A stretch of 64,000 bases of DNA from Microbacterium ulmi (GCF_011759705.1 NZ_JAAOZF010000002.1:186001-250000), one strand, 5' to 3'. Counted from the first letter of the stretch, positions 33,655 through 42,796 are shown. The notes: generated by a model from the letters alone, not told the origin. Numbers and translations are program-made.

Positions 33655-34362
33655 GTGAATCCGAGCCCCCTCCGCGCCGTCCTGTGGGACATGGACGGCA
33701 CCCTCGTCGACACCGAGCCGTTCTGGATGGCTGCGGAGACGCCGCTCGTCGAGAGCTTCGGAGGCACCTGGTCGCACGAGCAGGCGCTGCGTCTGGTCGG
33801 CCTCGGACTCGACGAGTCGGCGCGGATCCTCCAGGAGGCGGGCGTGCGCCTGAGCACGCAGGACATCATCGACCGCCTCACGGAGGAGGTCATGCGCACG
33901 ATCGCGGCGGGCGGCGTGCCATGGCGTCCCGGCGCGCGCGACCTCCTCGCGAGCCTCAGGGCCGCGGGCATCAAGACGGCGCTCGTCACGATGTCGATGC
34001 GTCGCATGGCGACCACCGTCGTGGACCTCATCGACTTCGACGCGTTCGACCTCGTCATCGCGGGCGACGACGCGACGCGCCCCAAGCCGTTCCCCGACCC
34101 CTATCTCCAAGCCTGCGAGGCGCTCGGCGTCGCCGTCGACGAGGCGGTGGCGATCGAGGACTCGCCCAACGGGCTCCGCTCCGCCGTCGCCGCCGGCGCC
34201 GCTGTCATCGGCGTGCCGCTCATGGTGTCGCTCGCGGGTGCGGGAGCCCACGCGCTGTGGCCGACTCTCGAGGGTCGCACCGTCCACGACATCACGGCCT
34301 TCCACGCCGACCACCACGTCTCCCGCACGCAGCGCGAGGCCGCCCGAGGAGGCGCCCGATGA
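33655..34362 (+). CDS. HAD-superfamily sugar-phosphatase/beta-phosphoglucomutase-like protein
   Basis: A 235-residue HAD hydrolase. Motif I is WDMDGTLVDTEP, an alpha-helical cap follows, motif II VTMS, motif III Lys lies in RPKPFPDPYL and motif IV is IEDSPNGLRSA. Probably a phosphatase for sugar phosphates or another small phosphoester. GTG start. The stop overlaps the trmI ATG, so the two are co-translated. Confidence 0.87.
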   Translation: MNPSPLRAVLWDMDGTLVDTEPFWMAAETPLVESFGGTWSHEQALRLVGLGLDESARILQEAGVRLSTQDIIDRLTEEVMRTIAAGGVPWRPGARDLLASLRAAGIKTALVTMSMRRMATTVVDLIDFDAFDLVIAGDDATRPKPFPDPYLQACEALGVAVDEAVAIEDSPNGLRSAVAAGAAVIGVPLMVSLAGAGAHALWPTLEGRTVHDITAFHADHHVSRTQREAARGGAR

Positions 34363-35399
34363 CCCCCCAGCGACCCAGCGGTCCCTTCCGCCTCGGCGAC
34401 CGCGTCCAGCTCACCGGCCCCAAGGGGCGCATGCACACCGTGACCCTGCGCGAAGACGGCGAGCTGCACACGCATCACGGCGTCCTCCGACACGCGGCGC
34501 TGATCGGCCAGCCCGACGGATCGGTCGTCGCGAACAGCGGCGGCCACGCGTACCTCGCCCTGCGCCCTCTGCTGCGCGACTTCGTCATGTCGATGCCGCG
34601 CGGCGCCGCGATCGTCTACCCCAAGGATGCCGCGCAGATCGTCGCGCAGGCGGACGTGTTCCCCGGCGCTGTCGTCGTCGAGGCCGGCGTAGGGTCTGGC
34701 GCGCTGTCGCTGTCGCTGCTGCGCGCCGTGGGCGAGTCGGGACGGCTCGTCTCGTTCGAGCGCCGCGGGGAGTTCGCCGAGGTGGCCGAGGCCAACGTCG
34801 AGACCTTCTTCGGCTCGCGACCCGCGCAGTGGGAGGTCGTCATCGGCGACCTCGTCGAGGAGCTGCCCCGGGCCGTAGCACCGGCATCCGTCGACCGCGT
34901 CGTCCTGGACATGCTCGCACCATGGGAGTGCATCGACGTCGTCGCCGACGCGCTGACGCCCGGCGGGGTCGTCCTGTGCTACATCGCGACCGCGACGCAG
35001 CTGAGCCGCGTCGCGGAGTACCTGCGCAACACGGGCTCGTTCACCGAGCCGGAGGCGAGCGAGACGATGGTGCGCGGCTGGCATGTGGAGGGGCTCGCCG
35101 TGCGTCCCGACCACCGCATGGTCGCGCACACGGGGTTCCTCGTGACGGCGCGCCGCCTCGCGCCGGGTGCCGTCCCGCCCGACGTCAAGCGTCGTGCGAC
35201 GAAGGTGCCGACCTACGGCGACGAGGATGTCGAGGCCTGGACCCCCGGGGCCGTCGGCGATCGCCACATCACCGACAAGAACCTCCGCAAGCGCGTCCGC
35301 GAGGCGCAGAAGGCCGCCGACGGAGCGCGCATCGCGGCGTCGGGGCGCGGCGAAGACACCCTGTCGCCCGCGTCGGGCGAGGCCGAACCGGGCGCCTAG
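34359..35399 (+). CDS. trmI: tRNA (adenine-58-N1)-methyltransferase
   Basis: A 346-residue enzyme that makes m1A58 in tRNA. The N-terminal beta-barrel begins FRLGDRVQLTGPKGR. The Rossmann domain has the AdoMet motif VVEAGVGSGALSLSL and VLDMLAPWE as acceptor motif. Homologous to Rv2118c. The last 60 residues are a charged tail beyond the catalytic fold. In mycobacteria trmI is followed by the mpa-dop-pup-prcBA cluster; here an FKBP gene follows. Confidence 0.9.
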   Translation: MTPQRPSGPFRLGDRVQLTGPKGRMHTVTLREDGELHTHHGVLRHAALIGQPDGSVVANSGGHAYLALRPLLRDFVMSMPRGAAIVYPKDAAQIVAQADVFPGAVVVEAGVGSGALSLSLLRAVGESGRLVSFERRGEFAEVAEANVETFFGSRPAQWEVVIGDLVEELPRAVAPASVDRVVLDMLAPWECIDVVADALTPGGVVLCYIATATQLSRVAEYLRNTGSFTEPEASETMVRGWHVEGLAVRPDHRMVAHTGFLVTARRLAPGAVPPDVKRRATKVPTYGDEDVEAWTPGAVGDRHITDKNLRKRVREAQKAADGARIAASGRGEDTLSPASGEAEPGA

Positions 35400-35402
35400 A
35401 CT
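35397..35402 (+). promoter_or_regulatory. -10 element for the FKBP gene, made partly of the trmI stop codon
   Basis: TAGACT, whose TAG is the trmI stop; 6 bases before GTG 35409. Confidence 0.45.
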
Positions 35403-35408
35403 GATCCG

Positions 35409-36371
35409 GTGCGCAAGATCCCTGCGGCCGTCGCCGCTCTCGCCCTCGTCGCCGTCGGCCTGGTCGGCTGCGCCGCAACAGGTCCGCAAGCCTGTGAGCG
35501 GCAGACCGAGTCGGCCCCCGCTGTCATGGACCTCATCTCGGTGTCGGGCGACGACTCGTCCGCGCCGAAGGTCGAGATCCCCGCGCCGCTGCGCACCGAC
35601 GACGGCGGCTTCCGCGACGTCGTGACGGGCGAGGGGACGCCGATCACCTCCCCGTCGCAGCTCGTCGTGCTCGACGTGACGATCGTGGACGGCGCGACGG
35701 GCGAGACCGTGATCACGACGCCGTACGACGGCGATCTGTCCCGCGCGTTCGCGCTCTCGCGCTGGTCGCAGGGCTTCCCGACGTTCGAGGCGGCGCTCCA
35801 GTGCGCGACGGAGGGCTCGCGCGTCGCGATCGCGCTCGCGCCGGGCGACATCGAGCAGGAGACCGCCGCGGGGCTGGGCATCGGCGAGAAGGACTCGGCC
35901 GTCGCCGTCGTCGACGTGCGCAAGGTGTTCCTGTCGCGGGCGCAGGGCGCGCTCCAGTTCAACTCGGGCAACGGGCTGCCCGCCGTCGTGCGCGCGCCCG
36001 ACGGACACCCCGGAGTCACGATCCCGGATGCCGCGCCCCCGACCGAGACGGTCGTCCAGACCCTCATCAAGGGGGATGGGGCCGTCGTCACCGCCGACGC
36101 CCCCGTGCGCGTGCACTACACGGGTCTCACGTGGGCCGACAAGAGCGTCTTCCAGTCGACGTGGGATGCCGATCCCGCCTCGGTGGCGCTCGACTCGGTC
36201 GTGCCCGGCTTCGCGCAGGCTGTGAAGGGGCAGACCGTCGGCTCGCAGGTCATGGTGGTCATCCCGCCGAAGGACGGCTACGGCGACCAGGCGCAGGGGT
36301 CCATCCCCGCGAACTCGACCCTCGTCTTCGTCATCGACATCCTCGGAATCGACGCGCCTGCGGCGCAGTAG
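35409..36371 (+). CDS. FKBP-type peptidyl-prolyl isomerase, lipoprotein
   Basis: A 320-residue exported protein. A lipoprotein signal (hydrophobic core, lipobox VGLVGC with Cys near residue 21) is followed by a domain of unclear type (residues 50-190) and a C-terminal FKBP domain. The FKBP part has VRVHYTGLTW, PGFAQAVKGQTVGSQVMV and IPPKDGYG. It should assist folding outside the membrane. GTG start, set by the TAGACT box. Confidence 0.88.
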   Translation: MRKIPAAVAALALVAVGLVGCAATGPQACERQTESAPAVMDLISVSGDDSSAPKVEIPAPLRTDDGGFRDVVTGEGTPITSPSQLVVLDVTIVDGATGETVITTPYDGDLSRAFALSRWSQGFPTFEAALQCATEGSRVAIALAPGDIEQETAAGLGIGEKDSAVAVVDVRKVFLSRAQGALQFNSGNGLPAVVRAPDGHPGVTIPDAAPPTETVVQTLIKGDGAVVTADAPVRVHYTGLTWADKSVFQSTWDADPASVALDSVVPGFAQAVKGQTVGSQVMVVIPPKDGYGDQAQGSIPANSTLVFVIDILGIDAPAAQ

Positions 36372-36389
36372 GTTCGCTCGCCGCGACTC

Positions 36390-36395
36390 TAGGAT
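36390..36395 (+). promoter_or_regulatory. -10 element for pafB-pafC
   Basis: TAGGAT, 6 bases before GTG 36402. Confidence 0.5.
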
Positions 36396-36401
36396 GAGTG
36401 G

Positions 36402-37397
36402 GTGTCCGCGAAGCGCCCGTTCAAGAACCCGCCCGAGGAGCGGCTCGTCAACCTCGTCGTGGCTCTCACCTCCACGGAGCAGGGCCTCACGAAGGACACG
36501 ATCCTGACGTCGGTCTCGGGCTATCGGGAGCAGACCGAGTCGGGCGCATCGAAGGACGCGCTCGAGAAGATGTTCGAGCGCGACAAGGAGAGCCTGCGCG
36601 GGCTGGGCGTTCCGATCGAGACGATCGGCGACTGGGCGGACCCCGACGACCTCAGGGAGGCGCGCTATCGCGTGCCGACGTCGGAATACGTCCTCCCGGA
36701 CGACATCGAGTTCACGCCCGCCGAGATCGCGCTGCTCAACCTCGCGGGCGACGTGTGGAGTCAGGGCTCCATGTCGGACCAGGCGCGCAGCGGCCTGCGC
36801 AAGATCCGCGCGCTCGGCATCCCCGTCGACGAGCCGATCATCGGCTATTCGCCGCGCATCAGTCTCCGCGAGCCAGCGTTCCCGGCGCTGCAGCAGGCGA
36901 TCGAGCAGTCGCGCGTCGTGAGCTTCCCGTATCTGAAGCCGGGCGAGCAGGCTCCCCGCCTGCGACGCGTCCAGCCCCTCGCGCTCGTCGAGTACGAAGG
37001 GCGCTGGCATGTCTTCGGCATCGATCAGGATGCCGCGGCCGACCGCACGTTCCTCCTCTCGCGCATCGTCGGCGAGGTCGCGATCACGCGCGAGGGCTTC
37101 GACCCGGCGCTGCGGGACGGGGCGGGCGACAAGGCGCGAGCGGGGATCGAAGCCGTCGCCGAGCGCCAGCGGGCGCTCCTGGAGGTGAGCCCCGGCACGG
37201 AGGCGGCGCTGCGGCTGAGCCGGCGTGCGGTGCCCGCCGAGCAGGGGATCCAGGTGCCCTATGTCGACGTGCACATCTTCGCCGACGAGCTCGCGTCGTA
37301 CGGCCCGGAGGTGCGCGTCGTCGACCCCGCGTCGCTGCGCGAGGCCGTCATCGCCCGTCTCACGGCGACCGCCGCCGTCCACGGAGGTGCCGCATGA
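36402..37397 (+). CDS. pafB: WYL-domain transcriptional regulator PafB
   Basis: A 331-residue regulator: an N-terminal winged-helix region (RLVNLVVALTSTEQGLTKDTI), a linker, a WYL domain with RRVQPLALVEYEGRWHVFG and a WCX C-terminus. With PafC it forms the activator of the LexA-independent DNA-damage response. Its usual upstream partner pafA is missing here. The stop overlaps the pafC ATG. Confidence 0.9.
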   Translation: MSAKRPFKNPPEERLVNLVVALTSTEQGLTKDTILTSVSGYREQTESGASKDALEKMFERDKESLRGLGVPIETIGDWADPDDLREARYRVPTSEYVLPDDIEFTPAEIALLNLAGDVWSQGSMSDQARSGLRKIRALGIPVDEPIIGYSPRISLREPAFPALQQAIEQSRVVSFPYLKPGEQAPRLRRVQPLALVEYEGRWHVFGIDQDAAADRTFLLSRIVGEVAITREGFDPALRDGAGDKARAGIEAVAERQRALLEVSPGTEAALRLSRRAVPAEQGIQVPYVDVHIFADELASYGPEVRVVDPASLREAVIARLTATAAVHGGAA

Positions 37398-38356
37398 CGG
37401 CGAAGAAGCCGCTCGTCGCGACGGACCGCGCCGCGATCCTCCTGCAGCTCGTTCCGTACCTCATCGGCAAGGGCGAGGTCTCGATCGCTCAGGCGGCCGA
37501 GGACTTCGACGTGACGCCCGCGCAGATGCGCGCGATGGTCGAGAAGCTCACCGTCATCGGGCTCCCCGGCAGCGGGGGGTACCACGGCATGCCGAACGAG
37601 CTGTTCGACATCGACTGGGAGCTGCTCGAGCGACAGGACGTCGTCGTCATCACGAACTCCGTCGCCCTCGAGCGCGCGCCCAAGCTCACGGCGCGCGAAG
37701 CGGCTGCCCTGCTCGCGGGGCTCCAGCTCGCGCGATCGCTTCCCGGCGTCGGCGACACCGCGCTGTTCGCGGGCCTTCTCGCGAAGCTCGCCCGCGGCGC
37801 GTCGGACACGCCGGCTGACGTCATCCTCGCTCCCGAGCCGGTCGACGCGGTCCGTGAAGCGGTCGCCCGCGCCGTGCGCGAGCGCGTCGCCGTCTCGTTC
37901 ACCTACAAGGCTCCGGATGCCGCGCCCACGACGCGCACCGTCGATCCCGTCAAGGTGCACATCGCGGACGGCCAGTGGTACCTGCAGGGCTGGTGCCACC
38001 TGCGCCGCGCGATGCGGACGTTCCATCTCGACCGCGTGAGCGAGCTCGAGCTGACCGGCATCCCGAGCACGCACGGCGCGGAGCCCGCGCCCGCGTGGTT
38101 CGAGCCGGGGGAGGGAGACACCGTCGCGAGGATCCGCTTCGCGGCCTCGCTCGCGCCGCTGCTCGGCGACTACCTGCGCGGCGCGGAGATCGAGACGACG
38201 GGCGACGTGTCCACCGCGACGGTCCGGCTCGCCGACGAGCGGGCCCTGCGTCGCCTGGCGACGCGCCGGGGCGGAGCGGTCGAGATCCTCGAGCCCCTCA
38301 GCGCGCGGCGCGCTGCCGCCGAATGGGCGGCGGAAGGACTCGCGCTGTATCGCTGA
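37394..38356 (+). CDS. pafC: WYL-domain transcriptional regulator PafC
   Basis: A 320-residue partner of PafB. The N-terminal HTH begins RAAILLQLVPYLIGKGEVSIAQAAEDF, shortened to single letters elsewhere in the family, and the WYL part has TVDPVKVHIADGQWYLQGW. Together PafBC sense DNA damage, probably by binding single-stranded DNA, and activate repair genes. Translationally coupled to pafB by a four-base overlap. Confidence 0.9.
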   Translation: MTAKKPLVATDRAAILLQLVPYLIGKGEVSIAQAAEDFDVTPAQMRAMVEKLTVIGLPGSGGYHGMPNELFDIDWELLERQDVVVITNSVALERAPKLTAREAAALLAGLQLARSLPGVGDTALFAGLLAKLARGASDTPADVILAPEPVDAVREAVARAVRERVAVSFTYKAPDAAPTTRTVDPVKVHIADGQWYLQGWCHLRRAMRTFHLDRVSELELTGIPSTHGAEPAPAWFEPGEGDTVARIRFAASLAPLLGDYLRGAEIETTGDVSTATVRLADERALRRLATRRGGAVEILEPLSARRAAAEWAAEGLALYR

Positions 38357-38395
38357 AGGCGGGCGGCGTGTCGGCCTCCCGGAACCTCCGCGAGG

Positions 38396-38401
38396 TAGAC
38401 T
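38396..38401 (+). promoter_or_regulatory. -10 element for tatA-tatC
   Basis: TAGACT; short leader of about 20 bases with GGAAGGGA before ATG 38428. Confidence 0.45.
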
Positions 38402-38427
38402 GAGGCGACCAACGGAAGGGATTCCCC

Positions 38428-38682
38428 ATGGCAGGTCTGACAGGGTGGCACTTCCTGATCATCCTCGCGCTCATCCTCCTGCTCTTCGGCGCGGCCAAGC
38501 TTCCCGCGCTCGCGAAGAGCGTCGGCCAGTCCGCCCGCGTGTTCAAGGGCGAGATGAAGGCGATGAAGGACGAAGACGCGCAGGATGCGGCATCCTCCGC
38601 AGCGTCCACGACGTCGACCGAGGCCACCGTCAAGAACGAGGCGCCGTCGACTCAGGGCGGCACGACAGACACCAAGCTCTAG
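38428..38682 (+). CDS. tatA: Sec-independent protein translocase subunit TatA
   Basis: An 84-residue protein with a single N-terminal membrane helix (HFLIILALILLLFGAAKLP), the amphipathic helix LAKSVGQSARVFKGEM and an unstructured Ser/Thr/Ala tail. It forms the pore for folded proteins such as the phospholipase at 13639. tatC follows after 6 bases. Confidence 0.95.
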   Translation: MAGLTGWHFLIILALILLLFGAAKLPALAKSVGQSARVFKGEMKAMKDEDAQDAASSAASTTSTEATVKNEAPSTQGGTTDTKL

Positions 38683-38688
38683 CCGGAC

Positions 38689-39507
38689 GTGGCAACAGCC
38701 GGACCGCGGATCGAGGAACCCGAGTCACCGCGGCGCGAGAAGCGGATGACGCTCGCGCAGCATCTCGTCGAGCTGCGCAAGCGACTCATGATCGCAGCGG
38801 TCGCGCTCATCGCGGGCATGATCGCGGCGTTCTTCCTCACGGATCCCCTCATCTGGCTCATCACGGAGCCCATCCGCGTCATCGCGGAGACGACCGGCGA
38901 CGAGGCGAAGGTCGAGCTGATGTTCACGACCGTGACGAGCGGCTTCGACCTGCGCCTGCGCATGTCGTTCGCGATCGGCCTGCTGCTGTCGGCACCCGTG
39001 TGGCTCTGGCAGGTATGGGCGTTCGTCATGCCCGGGCTCACGCGCAAGGAGATCCGCTACACGATCGGATTCGTCGCCGCGGCGATCCCGCTGTTCGTCG
39101 CCGGATGCTGGGTGGGCCTGCTGATCATGCCGCACATCGTCGAGCTCATGGCGTCGTTCGTGCCGAACGGCGGGGCCGCCTTCTTCGACGCGGCGTACTA
39201 CTACGACTTCGTGCTCAAGCTCCTGCTCGTCGTCGGCGTCTCGTTCGTGCTTCCCGTGTTCCTCGTGGCGCTCAACCTGGCGGGGGTCGTGTCGGGCATG
39301 GCCATCCTGAAGGGATGGCGCGTCGCGGTGCTCGTCGCCGCCGTCTTCGCCGCGATCGCCACTCCGCCGGCCGACATCGTGTCGATGCTGCTGCTGGCCG
39401 GCATCCTCGTGGTGCTCTACTTCGCGGCGGCCGGGCTGTCGCTCGTCTTCGACCGCCGCCGTCGCAAGCGCGACGCGGCGATCCTGCCGCCCGAGGCCAC
39501 CGCGTGA
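38689..39507 (+). CDS. tatC: Sec-independent protein translocase subunit TatC
   Basis: A 272-residue membrane protein with six helices and the conserved N-terminal MTLAQHLVELRKRL, the LLLSAPVWLWQVWAFVMPGL segment and the PPADIVSMLLL loop. It is the twin-arginine signal receptor. The GTG start at 38689; its stop overlaps the helY GTG, giving tatA-tatC-helY as one transcript. Confidence 0.95.
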   Translation: MATAGPRIEEPESPRREKRMTLAQHLVELRKRLMIAAVALIAGMIAAFFLTDPLIWLITEPIRVIAETTGDEAKVELMFTTVTSGFDLRLRMSFAIGLLLSAPVWLWQVWAFVMPGLTRKEIRYTIGFVAAAIPLFVAGCWVGLLIMPHIVELMASFVPNGGAAFFDAAYYYDFVLKLLLVVGVSFVLPVFLVALNLAGVVSGMAILKGWRVAVLVAAVFAAIATPPADIVSMLLLAGILVVLYFAAAGLSLVFDRRRRKRDAAILPPEATA

Positions 39508-42038
39508 CAGACCTCAGCCCCGCGGAGCGGTACGCGCAGGCGCAGGAGGAGCGATCCCACCCCGTCACGGCCGCGTTCGCGGCATCCCAGCGCTTCCGCC
39601 TCGACCCGTTCCAGATCGCAGGATGCCGCGCCCTCGAAGACGGCCGCAGCGTCCTGGTCGCAGCTCCGACGGGCGCAGGCAAGACGATCGTCGGGGAGTT
39701 CGCGATCCACCTCGCGATGCGCGAGCCCGCCGTCGGGGGCGTCGGCGACAAGGCGTTCTACACGACGCCCATGAAGGCGCTGTCGAATCAGAAGTTCCGC
39801 GAGCTCGTCGACGTCTACGGCGAGAGCGAGGTCGGGCTTCTCACGGGCGACACGAACATCAACGGCAACGCGCGGATCGTCGTCATGACGACCGAGGTGC
39901 TGCGCAACATGCTGTACGCGGACTCGCCCGCCCTCCGGGGCCTGCGCTACGTCGTCATGGACGAGGTGCACTACCTCGCGGACCGGTTCCGCGGCGCCGT
40001 GTGGGAAGAGGTCATCATCCACCTCCCCCCGCGTGTGCGGCTCGTCTCGCTGTCGGCGACGGTGTCGAACGCGGAGGAGTTCGGCGACTGGCTCGACACG
40101 GTGCGCGGCGACACCGAGGTGATCGTCTCCGAGACGCGTCCCGTGCCGCTGGAGCAGCACGTCCTCGTGCGCGGCGATCTGCTGCCCCTCTTCGACGACC
40201 GCGCGGGCATCGCGACGGCGCAGGTCAACCAGGAGCTCATGCGCATCCGGTCGTTCAAGGGCCCGAACTTCGAGAACAACCGCCGCGCGCAGGAGTTCCG
40301 CAGCAGCGGCGACCGAGGCGAGCGCGCACGGTACGCGTCGGGCGGCGGCAGGTACGAGGCGGCCCATCGTCGTCCTCAGAAGGGCGGCAGACGCCCCGTG
40401 CGCTCCGCCAACGTGCAGCGCATCGAGCGGCTCGATCGCCCCGACGTCGTGCACCTGCTGGGGCGCGCGAGCCTGCTGCCCGCCATCTTCTTCATCTTCA
40501 GCAGGGTCGGGTGCGACGCGGCGGTCCAGCAGGTCGCGCGCTCGGGCCTGCGGCTGACGACGCCCGAGGAGCGCGCGGAGATCCGGGCGGTCGTGGAGGA
40601 GCGGACGCGGTCGCTCCTGGAGGAGGATCTCGCGGTCCTCGGCTTCTGGGAGTGGCGCGAGAACCTCGAGCGCGGCATCGCGGCGCACCACGCGGGTCTC
40701 CTCCCGGCCTTCAAGGAGGTCGTCGAGGAGCTGTTCCAGCGCAAGCTCGTGAAGGTCGTCTTCGCGACCGAGACGCTCGCGCTCGGCATCAACATGCCCG
40801 CCCGCACCGTCGTGCTCGAGAAGCTCGAGAAGTTCAACGGCGAGGCTCGCGTCGCGATCACGTCGGGGGAGTACACGCAGCTCACGGGCCGCGCGGGCCG
40901 CCGTGGCATCGACGTCGAGGGACACGCCGTCATCCAGTGGACCGAGGGACTGGATCCGCAGGCCGTCGCGGCCCTCGCGTCGCGTCGCACCTATCCGCTG
41001 AACTCGAGCTTCCGGCCGACGTACAACATGGCCGTCAACCTCATCGACCAGTTCGGCCGCGCGAGGGCGCGCGAGATCCTCGAGTCCTCGTTCGCGCAGT
41101 TCCAGGCCGATCGAGCCGTCGTGGGGCTCGCCCGCCAGGTGAAGGAGCAGGAGGAGACCCTCGCCGGGTACGAGCGGGCGATGACGTGCGACCGCGGGAG
41201 CTTCCCCGAGTACTCCCGGATCCGCCGTGAGCTGAGCGACCTCGAGAAGACGGGGCGCCGGGACGCCAACGCGTCGCGCGCGACGCGAGACGCCCGGCTG
41301 CGGCAGATCGCGTCGCTGCGCAAGCAGCTGCAGCGGCATCCGTGTCACGAGTGTCCCGACCGCGAGCACCATGCGCGCTGGGCCGAGCGGTACTGGAAGC
41401 TCAAGCGCCAGATCGAGAAGCTTCGGCAGCAGATCGAGACGCGCACGGGAACCGTCGCGCGCATCTTCGACCGCGTCGTCGACGTGCTCGGCGAGCTCGA
41501 CTACGTGCGTGTCGAGGACGACGGCCGCACGGTGCTCACGGATGCGGGCGCCACGATGCGACGCATCTACGGCGAGCGAGACCTCCTCGTCGCGGAGTCG
41601 CTGCGGACGGGGATCTGGAAGGAGCTGGATGCCGCGTCCCTCGCGTCTCTCGCATGCTGCCTCGTCTACGAGCCGCGGCGCGACGAGGCGGGTCCCGGCG
41701 AGCGGGGGCTTCCGCGAGGAGCCTTCCGCAGGGCGCTGAGCGACACGCAGGAGCTGTGGCAGCGGCTCGACGACCTCGAGCAGGACCACCGGCTACCCGG
41801 CACGGAGCCCGTCGCGACGGGACTCGCCCAGGCGATGCACTCCTGGGCGCGCGGCGTGCCGCTGGATCGCGTGCTCGTGGAGGCCGATCTCGCGGCCGGC
41901 GACTTCGTGCGCTGGGCGAAGCAGACGATCGACCTGCTCGACCAGCTGTCGATCGTCGCCGACGGTCCGGTCGCGACGACGGCGCGCAGGGCGCTGGACG
42001 CCGTGCGACGGGGGATCGTCGCGTACAGCTCCGTCTAG
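39504..42038 (+). CDS. helY: Ski2/Mtr4-like RNA helicase HelY
   Basis: An 844-residue helicase. Walker A is APTGAGKTIVGEF near residue 50, motif II DEVHY, motif III LSATVSN, motif VI QLTGRAGRRGID, then a long helical C-terminal region (residues 560-844) with coiled-coil segments and a CHECPDREHH pair of cysteines. The order tatA-tatC-helY is conserved in actinobacteria. It probably acts in RNA turnover. A basic, low-complexity insert (residues about 255-305) lies between the two RecA domains. Confidence 0.92.
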   Translation: MTDLSPAERYAQAQEERSHPVTAAFAASQRFRLDPFQIAGCRALEDGRSVLVAAPTGAGKTIVGEFAIHLAMREPAVGGVGDKAFYTTPMKALSNQKFRELVDVYGESEVGLLTGDTNINGNARIVVMTTEVLRNMLYADSPALRGLRYVVMDEVHYLADRFRGAVWEEVIIHLPPRVRLVSLSATVSNAEEFGDWLDTVRGDTEVIVSETRPVPLEQHVLVRGDLLPLFDDRAGIATAQVNQELMRIRSFKGPNFENNRRAQEFRSSGDRGERARYASGGGRYEAAHRRPQKGGRRPVRSANVQRIERLDRPDVVHLLGRASLLPAIFFIFSRVGCDAAVQQVARSGLRLTTPEERAEIRAVVEERTRSLLEEDLAVLGFWEWRENLERGIAAHHAGLLPAFKEVVEELFQRKLVKVVFATETLALGINMPARTVVLEKLEKFNGEARVAITSGEYTQLTGRAGRRGIDVEGHAVIQWTEGLDPQAVAALASRRTYPLNSSFRPTYNMAVNLIDQFGRARAREILESSFAQFQADRAVVGLARQVKEQEETLAGYERAMTCDRGSFPEYSRIRRELSDLEKTGRRDANASRATRDARLRQIASLRKQLQRHPCHECPDREHHARWAERYWKLKRQIEKLRQQIETRTGTVARIFDRVVDVLGELDYVRVEDDGRTVLTDAGATMRRIYGERDLLVAESLRTGIWKELDAASLASLACCLVYEPRRDEAGPGERGLPRGAFRRALSDTQELWQRLDDLEQDHRLPGTEPVATGLAQAMHSWARGVPLDRVLVEADLAAGDFVRWAKQTIDLLDQLSIVADGPVATTARRALDAVRRGIVAYSSV

Positions 42039-42082
42039 CTCCGTCTGGCCATCCTCATCCGTGCCGTCACTGGACGGGCGTC

Positions 42083-42125
42083 CCTCGCACGTATATGTTG
42101 GAGACACCAACATATACGTGCGAGG
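42083..42125. promoter_or_regulatory. 43-base perfect inverted repeat over the acetyltransferase ribosome binding site
   Basis: Nineteen-bp perfect arms, 42083-42101 and 42107-42125, around AGACA. The central part (ATATGTTGG/CCAACATAT) is AT-rich. The right arm contains GAGG of the Shine-Dalgarno; ATG follows at 42132. It may be an operator for an unknown regulator or an RNA hairpin hiding the ribosome binding site. Confidence 0.8.
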
Positions 42126-42131
42126 AGAGTC

Positions 42132-42749
42132 ATGGCACAGCGAGAGCAGGCGTCCGGCGAGCGTATGGAGGCTCTGCTCGAAGCGGACGAAGACCTCCAG
42201 CACCTCATGGCCGGCGAGTGGATGCGCTACCGCACGTCACCCGCGCTCCAAGAGCTGACGTGGGAGGCGCAGTCGACGTGCGCCACGATCAACCGCATCT
42301 ACTACGACGACGGCGTCGAGGCTCGGCGCCTGTTCCACGAGCTCGTGCCGGGCGCGGGGGAGGGCGTCGACTTCCGTCCACCCCTCAGCATCGACTACGG
42401 GATGCGCCTCGTCATCGGCGACAGGACCTTCATCAACGCCGACTTCCTCGTGATCGGCGGCGGCTCCGTCGTGATCGGAGCCGACTGCCTGATCGGTCCT
42501 CGGTGCGGCATCTACACGCCGAATCACGCTCTCGACATCGCACGTCGGCTCGAGGGCTGGGAGCTTCCGATGCCGGTCGTCATCGGAGACAACGTCTGGC
42601 TCGGCGGGTCCGTCACGATCACGCCCGGCGTCACGATCGGCGACAACAGCGTCATCGGGGCGGGCTCGGTCGTCACGAAGGACATCCCCGCGAACGTCAT
42701 CGCGGTGGGCAACCCGTGCCGTCCGATCAGGCCCGTTCCGGAGAGCTGA
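42132..42749 (+). CDS. Sugar O-acetyltransferase (maltose/galactoside acetyltransferase family)
   Basis: A 205-residue left-handed beta-helix acetyltransferase. An N-terminal cap (residues 10-60) has the Maa-type MLAGEWMRY-like segment (here HLMAGEWMRYR). Hexapeptide repeats follow, with the catalytic His in YTPNHAL and the GDNVWLGGSVTITPGVTIGDN block and C-terminal VVTKDIPANVIAVGNP. It moves acetyl from acetyl-CoA to a sugar. Probably regulated through the inverted repeat in front. Confidence 0.9.
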   Translation: MAQREQASGERMEALLEADEDLQHLMAGEWMRYRTSPALQELTWEAQSTCATINRIYYDDGVEARRLFHELVPGAGEGVDFRPPLSIDYGMRLVIGDRTFINADFLVIGGGSVVIGADCLIGPRCGIYTPNHALDIARRLEGWELPMPVVIGDNVWLGGSVTITPGVTIGDNSVIGAGSVVTKDIPANVIAVGNPCRPIRPVPES

Positions 42750-42796
42750 GCCTCGCCGCCGTCGAGGCCGCGGCGGAGACGCGGACGGACGTCGCA

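Noticed and set aside
34101..37382. Very long open frame on the minus strand opposite trmI, the FKBP gene and pafB
   Set aside because: Arg/Asp/His-rich translation without motifs, lying opposite well-identified genes. Such antisense frames are expected in GC-rich DNA.
42072..42083. GGACG-GG-CGTCC as a helY terminator
   Set aside because: The stem is only 5 bp and merges with the larger inverted repeat; no evidence that it ends transcription.
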